Shown here in pieces: positions 23,316 through 33,778 of a DNA stretch of 64,000 nucleotides. The notes below the pieces were generated by a model. That model had not been told where the DNA came from. It worked only from the letters and a program-made list of their open reading frames with translations, and ran no database searches. Position numbers and translations under genes: made by a program. This stretch comes from Phytophthora sp. 'mugwort' (Eukaryota > Oomycota > Peronosporomycetes > Peronosporales > Peronosporaceae), in assembly GCA_033558025.1 (NCBI GenBank), contig JAUCEF010000016.1:3100001-3164000 (forward strand), read 5' to 3'. The stretch's first letter is position 1. Each line of letters opens with the position of its first letter.

Positions 23316-23592
23316 TATTGACGGTTACCGGTTTGGTATCAGTTATTAGCCGTGAACCGGTTAACCCGAACCGGTCCAATCCGAACCCACGGTGAGTGAT
23401 GGTTGATTAGATGCACTAGGTGATAGGACGCAGGGTCGCGTGTCTATAACAGGAGGGTGTAAGCTCCAACAATTCAATCACTTTCGAATCTTCATTCTAG
23501 CCCTCAAGTGCCTTCGCTCCGGTCCCGCCGTCTGCGACGTCCCTCCCTACGCTTCGTACAAGCTTCGTGTCCAAGATCCATACCTTTCATCA
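23316..23592 (+). repeat. Single LTR between two fragments, type A short form
   Basis: 277 bp. It is the 3' LTR of the fragment ending at 23308 and the 5' LTR of the gag fragment at 23597. Confidence 0.93.
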
Positions 23593-23596
23593 GGTT

Positions 23597-24318
23597 ATGA
23601 GCCCAAGCACCATGTCCTCTGCCCAAGACGCCTCGACCAAGGTCTCCATTGACAAGTTCAACGGGGACAACTACGCGACGTGGAACCGCTACATGCGTGG
23701 CGTGTTCCTGACCAAGTCGACGTGGCATGTCGTGAACCGTGAGACGACGCCAAGCTACACGGACTCGCGGGCCAAGGACGACTACGTCAAGTTGAGCAAC
23801 ATCGCTTTCGGACTGATGCTGCTCCACATGGACGCGGACTACCACCATGTGGTCGACGACTGCGAGGAAGCGTGGGTTGCCTGGTCGCGCCTGAAGACGC
23901 TGTACGGTGGTTCGCAGAAGGCTGGACGCATCTACCTGAAGCGCCAACTCTTCAGCATGGAGATGTCGGAAGGCGGCAATGTGTTGCATCATTGCAACGA
24001 GGTCCTCAACATCAGCGCCAAGCTCAGCAGCATCGGTGCCAAGATGGAGGACGAGGACGTGGCGATCTGCTTGTTGCGCAGCCTCCCCAAGAGCTACGAG
24101 AACGTCGTGCTGAACTTGGAGATGAGCGGCGCTGAACTGCGGTCGCAAGACGTCGTGAAGGTGCTCACGAACGAGCACATCAAGAGACAAGGCGAGAAGA
24201 CGGCGACGGTGAAGACGGAGAACGCGGCCAAGGCGTTCAACACCGACCGAGAGTCTCGCCAGTGTACGTACTGCGGAAAAGTGGGGCACACGATTGACAA
24301 GTGCTGGACCAAGCAGAA
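23597..24318 (+). pseudogene. Copia gag fragment, type A, cut by LTR-C
   Basis: An intact Gag N-terminus runs from the primer-site ATG through the zinc knuckle ([18 protein letters not shown]) and is cut in codon 241 by the C-type LTR at 24319. CAGAA (24314-24318) is the likely left target duplication. The same cut at the same base occurs at 33417/33418, so the two loci share one insertion event. Confidence 0.9.
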
Positions 24319-24675
24319 TGTTGCAGGGTAACTTCCTTGGTACAGTGTACCAGTCCAAGTTACCCGAACCGGTTAACCGGACCGGTCCAATGCTCCCTCG
24401 CCATGATTACGCCACGCTGATTACGCCACTCATGATTGGACGAGTAGGATGATTGGACGAGTACGGAATGATGGTGATTGGATGCACCAATTGATTGGAT
24501 GCATAGTTGCATGTCTATGTAGTATACCAGGTAGGCAGGCAAAGTAAGCTCCGATAAATCAATCACTTCTGAATTTCCATTCAACCTCTCAAGCCTCCTT
24601 CCTCGCCTCGCCTCAAGCCTCGGCGGTGTCCAAGACCCCTACGTCAAGTTCAAGACCCAACGTAACCTTTCTTCA
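24319..24675 (+). repeat. LTR, type C
   Basis: 357 bp, TGTTGCAGGG...CTTTCTTCA, followed by a GGTTATGAGCCCAAG primer-binding site. It contains four GATTGGA(C/T)G repeats upstream of the conserved GATAAATCAATCACTT block. Confidence 0.93.
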
Positions 24676-24679
24676 GGTT

Positions 24680-26011
24680 ATGAGCCCAAGTACCATGTCG
24701 TCTGTGCAAGATACCAAGATCTCCATTGACAAGTTCAACGGCGACAACTTCGCCACCTGGAACCGCTACATGCGTGGCGTGTTCCTGACCAAGTCGACGT
24801 GGCATGTCGTGAAAAAATCGGGAAACGTCTCCATCCTTTACGGACTCCCGGGCCAAGGACGAGTATGTCAAGTCGAGCAACATCGCTTTTGGACTGATGC
24901 TGCTTCACATGGACGCCGACTACCATCATGTGGTCGATGACTGCGAGGAAGCATGGATCGCGTGGACGCGCTTGAAGACGCTGTACGGTGGATCGCAGAA
25001 GGCTGGTCGCATCTACCTGAAGCGACAGCTCTTCAGCATGGAGATGTCGGAAGGCGGCAATGTGTTGCATCATTGCAATGATGTCCTGAACATCAGCGCC
25101 AAGCTCAGCAGCATCGGCGCCAAGATGGAGGATGAAGACGTGGCGATCTGCCTGTTACGGAGTCTGCCCAAGAGTTTCGAGAACGTGGTTCTCAACTTGG
25201 AGATGAGCAACGCAGAGCTGCGCACTCAAGACGTTGTGAAGGTGCTCACGAACGAGCACATCAAGCGGCAGGGCGAGAAGACTGCTCAGGTGAAGATTGA
25301 AGACACTGCAAGGGCCTTTAATGCCGAGCGTGAAAGCCGCCACTGCACTTACTGCGGGAAATCGGGACACGTCGTGGACAAGTGCTGGACCAAGCAAAAG
25401 GATGACAATCGAGGTGCACGACGTGGCCGGTCTGGTCGCGGTGCGAACAATGTCCAATGGCGCGACGACAGCGATGATGACTTCATCGCGTTTGCGGTCT
25501 CTATGGAGTGTGGTATCTCCAAGACCAACAAGTTTCAAGGCTCATGGGCCATCGACAGTGGTGCCACGCACCACATCTGCAATGACAAGAATAAGTTTGT
25601 CAACATCAAGGCATGCGACGAAGGTGAACTCACTGTCGCAAACGGCAATACTGCCAAGATCAAGGGAGTTGGAACGGTCATGCAGCGCGTCACCTTGCCT
25701 AATGGTGGCGAACGCGACATCCACGTTCAAGACGCGCTCTACGTACCAAGTATGAACAAGAATCTGCTTTCGGTACCCCAGATCAACCGAAGCGGACAGT
25801 TCAAGGTGGTGTTTGATGGAGCAGAAATGCACATCGCACACAAGACGTCGAAAAAGATCGTGGCTTCCGCGGACCTGATCGACGGTCTCTACTGGCTCCG
25901 GGTGCCAAGTTTCGCTGCGAATTCGGTGACCGATGTATCGATCAACGCGGTCGATCTTCATGCACGTATGGGTCACGCACCCAGCGATCTTCTTCGGAAG
26001 ATGGTCTCAAG
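24680..26011 (+). pseudogene. Copia Gag-protease fragment, C/B mosaic, frameshifted
   Basis: It starts [20 protein letters not shown] (C type), turns into A/B-like sequence from about 24793 and returns to C type from about 25195. A run of extra A bases near 24814 adds four nucleotides and shifts the frame; the downstream frame (24897 onward) is then open. Visible parts are Gag, zinc knuckle [14 protein letters not shown], protease [10 protein letters not shown] and the beginning of the integrase zinc domain. It ends in the codons RKMVS where LTR-D begins at 26012. Confidence 0.88.
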
Positions 26012-26324
26012 TCTTGTCAAGGAACGCCTCGAGCAGCTGCTGTATACCGGTAGGATACCGGTATGACCTTCACTCAGTGGCACCTCAATCACTCCGGCGA
26101 TTACGGGACGATGATTACGATGCACGTGGGTACAAGATTGTGGGTACAAGATGGGCATCGACGTGGCGCTCTGCGATTGGCTGAAGTAACTCAGTATCCA
26201 GTAGAGAATCCAGTAGAGTGTACCCAGTAGGTAGAACTGTAGGCTTAGAGGTAGCAAGGGAGTTTGCGAACTAAGGACCTAAATCAATCTCTTTGCATTT
26301 TGCCATCAAGTGACCAAGTCTTTT
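26012..26324 (+). repeat. LTR, type D (5' LTR of first D element)
   Basis: About 313 bp, from T(G/C)TTGTCAAGG to CTTTT. It is recognised by matching copies at 44418 and 47939. It contains the conserved CCTAAATCAATC block. The ends are set by comparison of the three copies and may be off by a few bases. Confidence 0.8.
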
Positions 26325-26375
26325 GGTTATGACCGAGCCCCCGCCTTCTCTGAAGACCCCGACTACGCCTTCGCC

Positions 26376-27940
26376 ATGGACGCCACGCCGCCTTCTGCCT
26401 TCCGCATCAACAAGTTCGACGGAGCTAACTTCTACACGTGGAAGTTCAAGATGCAGATGGTGCTCGAGGAGCGCGAACTGTGGGAAGTGACAAGTGGGGA
26501 AGTGAAGCTGGAGCACTGCCAGACTGCGGCGGATCAAGCGCTCTTTCGGAAGAAGTCGCGTAAGGCGCTGGCGATGGTCTGTCTCGCGATGGAGGATTCG
26601 CAGCTGCCGCTGGTTCGCTCGGCGAGTGGCGCGCATGATGCATGGTCAAGACTGGAAGGACACTTCGAGAAGAAGAGTTTGGCCAACAAACTCTTTCTTC
26701 GTCGACGTTTCTTCACGCTCATGATGGAGGAAGGTGATGATGTGCTTCAACACATCAACAAGCTCAAGACTCTGGCGGAACAGCTCGACGCGGTCGGCGC
26801 TCCGGTCAGCGAGGACGACTTGGTGATCACGCTTCTCGGGAGCCTGAGCGAGTCGTATCAGTTCCTGATCACGGCGTTGGAGTCAAGATCCGACACGCTG
26901 ACGTGGGAGCTGGTGACGTCTCGGCTGCTACATGAAGACATGAAGCGCAAGGAGCAGGGTGGCGATGGAGATGGCGCCGCGCCTGGCCAGGCGTTCATGA
27001 TGAGGGACAACAAGCATAAGGGCCGACCGTCGAAGAAGAAGCTCAGCGTCGGCATTGATCTCGGATCCGCGAGCAAATGGGAGACGTGCGACGGATGCGC
27101 GCTCGGCAAGCAGACGCGATTGAGTTTCGAATCGACATCGCCCAAGCGTGCCAATGAACTACTGGAGGTAGTGCACAGTGACGTATGCGGGCCCATGCGC
27201 ACGCCGACGTTTGGCGGCAAGCGCTACTTCGTCACCTTTATCGACGACAAGTCGCGCTACTGCGTGGTGTACCTGGTAAAGAACAAGTGGGAGGTGGCCG
27301 ACAAGTTCGCGCACTTTGTGGCGTTTGCGGAGACACAGACCGGCAAGCGCGTCAAGGAGCTTCGCAGTGACAACGGTGGTGAGTACAAATCCGACAAAAT
27401 GGCCAAGTTTTGCAGCAAGCGCGGCATCGTGCAAAAGTTCACGCCGCCATACACGCCGCAGCTCAACGGAATCGCGGAGCGCATGAACCGGACGCTAGTT
27501 GAATGCGCGCGGTGCATGCTGGAGCACGCGAGTCTGTCCAAGGCATACTGGGGCGAAGCAGTCATGACGGCTATGTTCCTGCGCAACCGCTGTCCGACAC
27601 ATGCGCTTGACAACGATAAGTCTCCGTACGAGTTGTGGACTGCCAAGAAACCATTGCTGGCCAACCTCAAAGTCTTCGGTTGCCACGCCTACGTGCATGT
27701 GGCGAAAGAGAAGCGAACCAAGCTGGATGCGCGATCGGTGCGATGCAGGTTCCTGGGGTACTCGGACCACGAGAAAGCGTATCGGTTCGAGGAGATCGAG
27801 AGTGGTCGCGTGCTGGTGAGCCGCGATGCACAGTTCATGGAAGACGTCTTCGACGGTGGAAGACGCGACTACAAACCCACGGAGGCGCTGGTGGACCTTC
27901 AAGATGCGGAAGAAGGCACCACGGACAAAGATGAACAGTC
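26376..27940 (+). pseudogene. D-type copia polyprotein, 5' part (Gag and integrase; zinc knuckle and protease deleted)
   Basis: The likely start is the ATG at 26376 in strong context (CGCCATGG). Gag begins MDATPPSAFRINKFDGANFY, a copia Gag of the UBN2 type. After MMRDNKHKGRPSKKK (about 27000-27045) the frame passes straight into the end of the integrase zinc domain (WETCDGCALGKQTRL). The zinc knuckle, protease and first zinc ligands are therefore missing in an in-frame deletion. The integrase core follows with HSDVCGP, RSDNGGEY and AERMNRT. The frame is cut at 27940 by the B insertion, with target duplication CAGTC. Without protease this copy could move only with help from another element. 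Confidence 0.88.
27936..27940. repeat. Target-site duplication CAGTC (left)
   Basis: It matches 42614-42618. The uninterrupted site is seen in the sister D copy near 46138-46142. Confidence 0.93.
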
Positions 27941-28291
27941 TATTGAGGGTTGCCAGGTTTTGGTACTGTGTACCAGTAACCGGTTAACCCGAACCGGTCC
28001 AACACGATCCCGCGATGTTTACGGTACGTTGTTTACGCAACCGATGATTAGACGAGTAGGATGATTGGACGAGTGCGGAGTGTTGGCGATTGAATGCACC
28101 AAATGATTGGATGCAGGGCTGCATATCTATGTGGTAGACTAGGTAGTGTAAGCTCCGATAAATCAATCACTTTCGAATCTTCCTTCTTCAGCTCAAGTGG
28201 TCTTCACTCCGGTCTTCGCACCAAGTACAGAACCTCCTTCGCTCCGTCCAAGCTTCACTTATCAAGATCCATACCTTTTACACCTTTATCA
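27941..28291 (+). repeat. LTR, type B (left end of composite)
   Basis: 351 bp, TATTGAGGG...TTTATCA, followed by the primer-binding site and ATG at 28296. Confidence 0.93.
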
Positions 28292-28295
28292 GGTT

Positions 28296-31200
28296 ATGAG
28301 CCCAAGCACCATGTCCTCTGCCCAAGACGTCTCGACCAAGGTCTCCATCGACAAGTTGAACGGAGACAATTACGCGACGTGGAACCGCTACATGCGCGGC
28401 GTGTTCGTGACCAAGTCGACGTGGCATGTGGTGAATCGGGAAACGTCTCCATCCTTTACGGACTCCCGGGCCAAGGACGAGTATGTCAAGTCGAGCAACA
28501 TCGCTTTTGGACTGATGTTGCTTCACATGGACGCCGACTACCATCATGTGGTCGATGACTGCGAGGAAGCATGGATCGCGTGGACGCGCTTGAAGACGCT
28601 GTACGGTGGATCGCAGAAGGCTGGTCGCATCTACCTGAAGCGACAGCTCTTCAGCATGGAGATGTCGGAAGGCGGCAATGTGTTGGTTGCATCATTGCAA
28701 TGATGTCCTGAACATCAGCGCCAAGCTCAGCAGCATCGGCGCCAAGATGGAGGACGAGGACGTGGCGATCTGCTTGCTGCGCAGTCTCCCCAAGAGCTAC
28801 GAGAACGTCGTACTGAACTTGGAGATGAGTGCGCGGAGCTGCGGTCGCAAGACGTCGTGAAGGTGCTCACGAACGAGCATATCAAGCGGCAGGGCGAGAA
28901 GACTCCGTCGGTGAAAACTGAAGACGCGGCCAAGGCGTTCAGTGCCGAGCGAGAATCTCGTCAGTGCACGTACTGCGGAAAATTGGGGCACATCATTGAC
29001 AAGTGCTGGACCAAGCAGAAGGACGAGAACCGAGGGCCAAGACGCGGCGGCAACGGCCGTGGACGCGGGGCCAACAACATCCAGTGGAGAAACGACAGCG
29101 ACGGCTACGACAACGACTACGATCGAGTGGCGTTCGCGGTTTCCCTGGAATGTGGGGTTTCGACGGACAAGAATGTGTCCGGGATGTGGGCGGTCGACAG
29201 CGGTGCCACGCACCATATTTGCAACGACAAGTCCAAATTCGCCAATTTGATCGAGCGAAATGAAGGCGAACTTTCGGTGGCCGATGGCAACAAGGCTGCC
29301 ATCAAGGGTGTGGGGACCATCGTGGAAAGAGTGGTCCTGTCCAACGGCGACGAGCGCGAGATCGAGATCAAGAACGCGCTTTACGTGCCAAATATGAGCA
29401 AGAATCTGCTTTCAGTGCCGCAGATAAACAAGCATGGCAAGTTCCAAGTGATATTTGACGGCACTGAGATGCACGTTTCGCGCAAGGACTCGAATCAAGT
29501 GGTGGCGACGGCGGATCTCGTGGACGGACTCTACTGGCTTCGCACACCTCAGCGATCGGCAAATGCGGCGATAAGTGGAAGGACGGTCGATTTGCACGCG
29601 CGTATGGGTCACGCTCCGGTTGAGGTTCTTCGCAAGATGGTCGACACCAAGATGATCAAGGACGCGAAAGTACCTTCCAAGTCGAGTGGACCAAGTGTGT
29701 GTCGTGGTTGCCAGCAAGGCAAAATGGTCCAAAAACCATTCCCAAGCAACCGTGACAAGCGTCGCTACGACACATTTGAGCTGCTCCACTTTGACATCTG
29801 CGGACCCATGGAGGAAAACTCGCTTGGCGGCAGCAAGTACCTGCTACTGATCGTGGACGAAGCCAGCGGATGCATGAAGGGTTTCTGTCTGCGCGCCAAG
29901 TCGGAAAGTGAAGACTGCATCAAGACATACATCATGAAGGTGCAGACGCAGTTTGGCAAGAAGGTCAAGTTTGTGCGGCACGACGGAGCTCGTGAGTTTG
30001 CGACTAACTCGCTCAAGGATTTTTACGAAGACGAAGGCATCGAGCAGCAAACCACGGTTCCGTACGCGCACCAGACCAACGGCACGGCAGAGCGAGCCAT
30101 CCGAACTATCGTCACGATCGGCCGCAGCATGTTGCATCACGCCAAGCTGGACAAGTGTTTCTGGGCTGAGGCGGCGATGACGGCCATCTATGTGAAGAAC
30201 CGCCTGCCGTCACCCAAGATCGAGCACAAGACTCCGTTCGAGATCGTCTACAAGTTCAAGCCGAGTGTGAAGCATATGCGTGTTTTCGGCTGTCGGACGT
30301 ACATCCTGACTCCGAAGGAGAAGCGGCTCAAGTGGGATCCTAAGGCTCGCGCTGGACTGTTCCTGGGTTACGAAGAAGTGTCCAAGGCGTATCGACTTTA
30401 TGACATCGAGGCGGGGCAGGTGGTCATCAGTCGCGATGTCAACTTCGATGAATCAAGCTTTGGACTTTCACCGCCGATTTCTGATGAAGATGTCGACGAC
30501 CTGGACTTCGACTCGCTCAACATCGACAATGATGGTTTCCGCCAGACGGAGTACACGCAGGCAGGGAAGCGCAAGAGCCGCCCGAGTGACGAAGATGAAG
30601 CTGTCAGAAGACCGCGCGCTGTGCGTCATCGACCTGGACTGGAAGAAGCAAGTGCACCGAACGACTCCCCTTCGCACCGAACAGACGCAGATGAAGAAGA
30701 AAAGTCTGGAGACCAAGATGAAGAATCGACTCCATCTGTGTTTTGGCGTGCAAGTGCCAACGCGGTCGAAGAAGCCGTGGACTTATCGGAGCCGTCAACA
30801 TTCCAAGAAGCGGTCAACGGACCTGATCAAGTGCATTGGCGCAAGGCTGTTCGTGCGGAACTCAAGTCGATGCGACTTCGTGGTGTGTTTCGTGCTGCCA
30901 AGTTGCCCAGCGGACAACGCGCCATCGGTACCAAGTGGGTGTTCAAGATTAAGCGCAAAGCCGACGGATCGATCGAGAAGTACAAGGCGCGCCTGGTGGC
31001 CAAGGGTTTCAAGCAGAAGTACGGCATCGACTACACGGAGACGTTCTCGCCCGTGGTCAAGTACGTGACGCTGCGCATGGTCATCGCGATCGCCAAGTAC
31101 TTTGGCTGGCCCCTCGACCAACTCGACGTGGTAACGGCATTTCTGTACGGCGTCATGAAGGAGTTGGTGTTCTGCGTGGTTCCTGAAGGCGTCGAGCTGG

Positions 31201-32334
31201 ATGGTGATTTCGACTACTTGGAATTGGTGAAGGCGATCTACGGTCTCAAGCAAGCTTCGCGCGTATGGAATGAGACCTTCGACGAATTCGTGTGTTCTAT
31301 CGGTTTTCAAGTTTCAGCCTTCGACCCGTGCCTCTACATCAAGGTTGTCGATGGCCACTGTGTGCTCGTGCTGGTCTACGTGGACGATGTGTTGGTCACC
31401 GGAAGTTCACTCGAGCTGATCTCACGCACGAAGAACGACCTCAAGACACGCTTCGAAATGACTGACAGTGGCAAGTGTGTGTTCGTCCTTGGATCGAGCT
31501 GGTGGATGGCCCGGACGGCAGCGTGACGATGTGCCAGCGGCGTTATGTGGATGATATCCTGAAGCGTTTCGGTATGGACGAGTGCAAGGCTGTGGTGAGT
31601 CCGGTAGACATGAGCACTCGACTGGTTCCAAGTGACGCAGCGACCAAGGTGAACGCTCCGTTTCGCGAAGCTGTTGGTGCTCTGATGCACTTGATGACTG
31701 CCACGCGCCCGGACATCGCGTACGCCGTTGGCTATGCGTCGCGCTTCATGGAGAACCCTCAAGAAGAACACTGGGTTGCGGTCAAGCGTATCTTTCGCTA
31801 CCTGCAAGGCACCAAGACGCATGGGATCTGCTTCAAGCCGGGTGACAACATCGACTTTCGTGGGTATTCGGATGCGGACTGGGCTGGCGACCTCGCGGAC
31901 CGCAAGTCGATTCCGGCTACACGTTCATGCTAATGGGTGCACCAGTGAGCTGGGGAAGCAAGAAGCAGTCAAGTGTTTCGCTGTCTACGAGTGAGGCGGA
32001 GTACATCGCACTCAGTCTGGCGATCCAAGAGGGCAAGTGGATTCATCGCCTGCTGCGCGAGATTCTGGCGGCCGCTAACGAGACTGGACCCGAGCTCATG
32101 ATCCGCGAAGACAACCAGTCGTGCATCAAGATGACGAAGAACCCAGTAAACCACGGTACCAAGCACATCGACATCAAGTACCACCACATCCGCGATGAAG
32201 TGAAGCGCGGTGAAGTCAAGCTCGAGTACTGCGAGACTTCTGTGATGCTAGCGGACATCATGACGAAGGCTCTCGCGGGACCACGCCATACGGATCTGAC
32301 GGCGGCTCTCGGCATTCGTGGGACTTCGCATTGA
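28296..32334 (+). pseudogene. Copia polyprotein, B 5' part and A 3' part, several frameshifts
   Basis: All domains from Gag to RNase H are present, but the frame is broken. A 4-base insertion (GTTG, about 28684-28688) ends Gag at [11 protein letters not shown] one-base loss near 28829 restores the frame, which stays open as 28857-31526 (zinc knuckle [14 protein letters not shown], protease DSGATHH, integrase, RT YVDD). One-base losses near 31494 and 31908 break RNase H, and a 3-base loss removes a codon near 32155. The first two lesions are shared with the reversed copy at 38165-42028. The last part, from about 31650, is A type (GIRGTSH). Confidence 0.9.
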
Positions 32335-32341
32335 GGGGGCG

Positions 32342-32691
32342 TATTGACGGTTACCGGTTTGGTATCAGTTATTAGCCGTGAACCGGTTAACCCGAGCCGG
32401 TCCAATCCGAACCCACGTTGATTATGGTGAGTACGGTAAGTTGTTTACGCCACCGATGATTAGACGAGTAGGATGATTGGACGAACACCGGTGAGTGATG
32501 GTTGATTAGATGCACTAGGTGATAGGACGCAGGGTCGCGTGTCTATAACAGTAGGGTGTAAGCTCCAACAATTCAATCACTTTCGAATCTTCATTCTACC
32601 CCTCAAGTGCCTTCGCTCCGGTCCCGCCGTCTGCGACGTCCCTCCCTCCGCTTCGTACAAGCTTCGTGTCCAAGATCCATACCTTTCATCA
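32342..32691 (+). repeat. Single LTR between two fragments, type A long form
   Basis: 350 bp. It is the 3' LTR of the element ending at 32334 and the 5' LTR of the gag fragment at 32696. Confidence 0.93.
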
Positions 32692-32695
32692 GGTT

Positions 32696-33417
32696 ATGAG
32701 CCCAAGCACCATGTCCTCTGCCCAAGACGCCTCGACCAAGGTCTCCATTGACAAGTTCAACGGGGACAACTACGCGACGTGGAACCGCTACATGCGTGGC
32801 GTGTTCCTGACCAAGTCGACGTGGCATGTCGTGAACCGTGAGACGACGCCAAGCTACACGGACTCGCGGGCCAAGGACGACTACGTCAAGTTGAGCAACA
32901 TCGCTTTCGGACTGATGCTGCTCCACATGGACGCGGACTACCACCATGTGGTCGAGGACTGCGAGGAAGCGTGGGTTGCCTGGTCGCGCCTGAAGACGCT
33001 GTACGGTGGTTCGCAGAAGGCTGGACGCATCTACCTGAAGCGCCAACTCTTCAGCATGGAGATGTCGGAAGGCGGCAATGTGTTGCATCATTGCAACGAG
33101 GTCCTCAACATCAGCGCCAAGCTCAGCAGCATCGGTGCCAAGATGGAGGACGAGGACGTGGCGATCTGCTTGTTGCGCAGCCTCCCCAAGAGCTACGAGA
33201 ACGTCGTGCTGAACTTGGAGATGAGCGGCGCTGAACTGCGGTCGCAAGACGTCGTGAAGGTGCTCACGAACGAGCACATCAAGAGACAAGGCGAGAAGAC
33301 GGCGACGGTGAAGACGGAGAACGCGGCCAAGGCGTTCAACACCGACCGAGAGTCTCGCCAGTGTACGTACTGCGGAAAAGTGGGGCACACGATTGACAAG
33401 TGCTGGACCAAGCAGAA
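32696..33417 (+). pseudogene. Copia gag fragment, type A, cut by LTR-C (second copy)
   Basis: 722 nt ending at the same base of the zinc-knuckle region (CWTKQ) as 23597-24318. It differs from that copy by a few substitutions (for example VVEDCEEAW for VVDDCEEAW). The shared junction marks it as a duplicate of the same insertion. Confidence 0.9.
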
Positions 33418-33774
33418 TGTTGCAGGGTAACTTCCTTGGTACAGTGTACCAGTCCAAGTTACCCGAACCGGTTAACCGGACCGGTCCAATGCTCCCTCGC
33501 CATGATTACGCCACGCTGATTACGCCACTCATGATTGGACGAGTAGGATGATTGGACGAGTACGGAATGATGGTGATTGGATGCACCAATTGATTGGATG
33601 CATAGTTGCATGTCTATGTAGTATACCAGGTAGGCAGGCAAAGTAAGCTCCGATAAATCAATCACTTCTGAATTTCCATTCAACCTCTCAAGCCTCCTTC
33701 CTCGCCTCGCCTCAAGCCTCGGCGGTGTCCAAGACCCCTACGTCAAGTTCAAGACCCAACGTAACCTTTCTTCA
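33418..33774 (+). repeat. 5' LTR, type C
   Basis: 357 bp, TGTTGCAGGG...CTTTCTTCA. A primer-binding site follows at 33775. Confidence 0.95.
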
Positions 33775-33778
33775 GGTT

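Noticed and set aside
24400..24520. CRISPR-like array in the LTR tandem motifs
   Set aside because: The repeats are about 9 bp, imperfect and unevenly spaced in a eukaryotic LTR; no spacers or cas genes.
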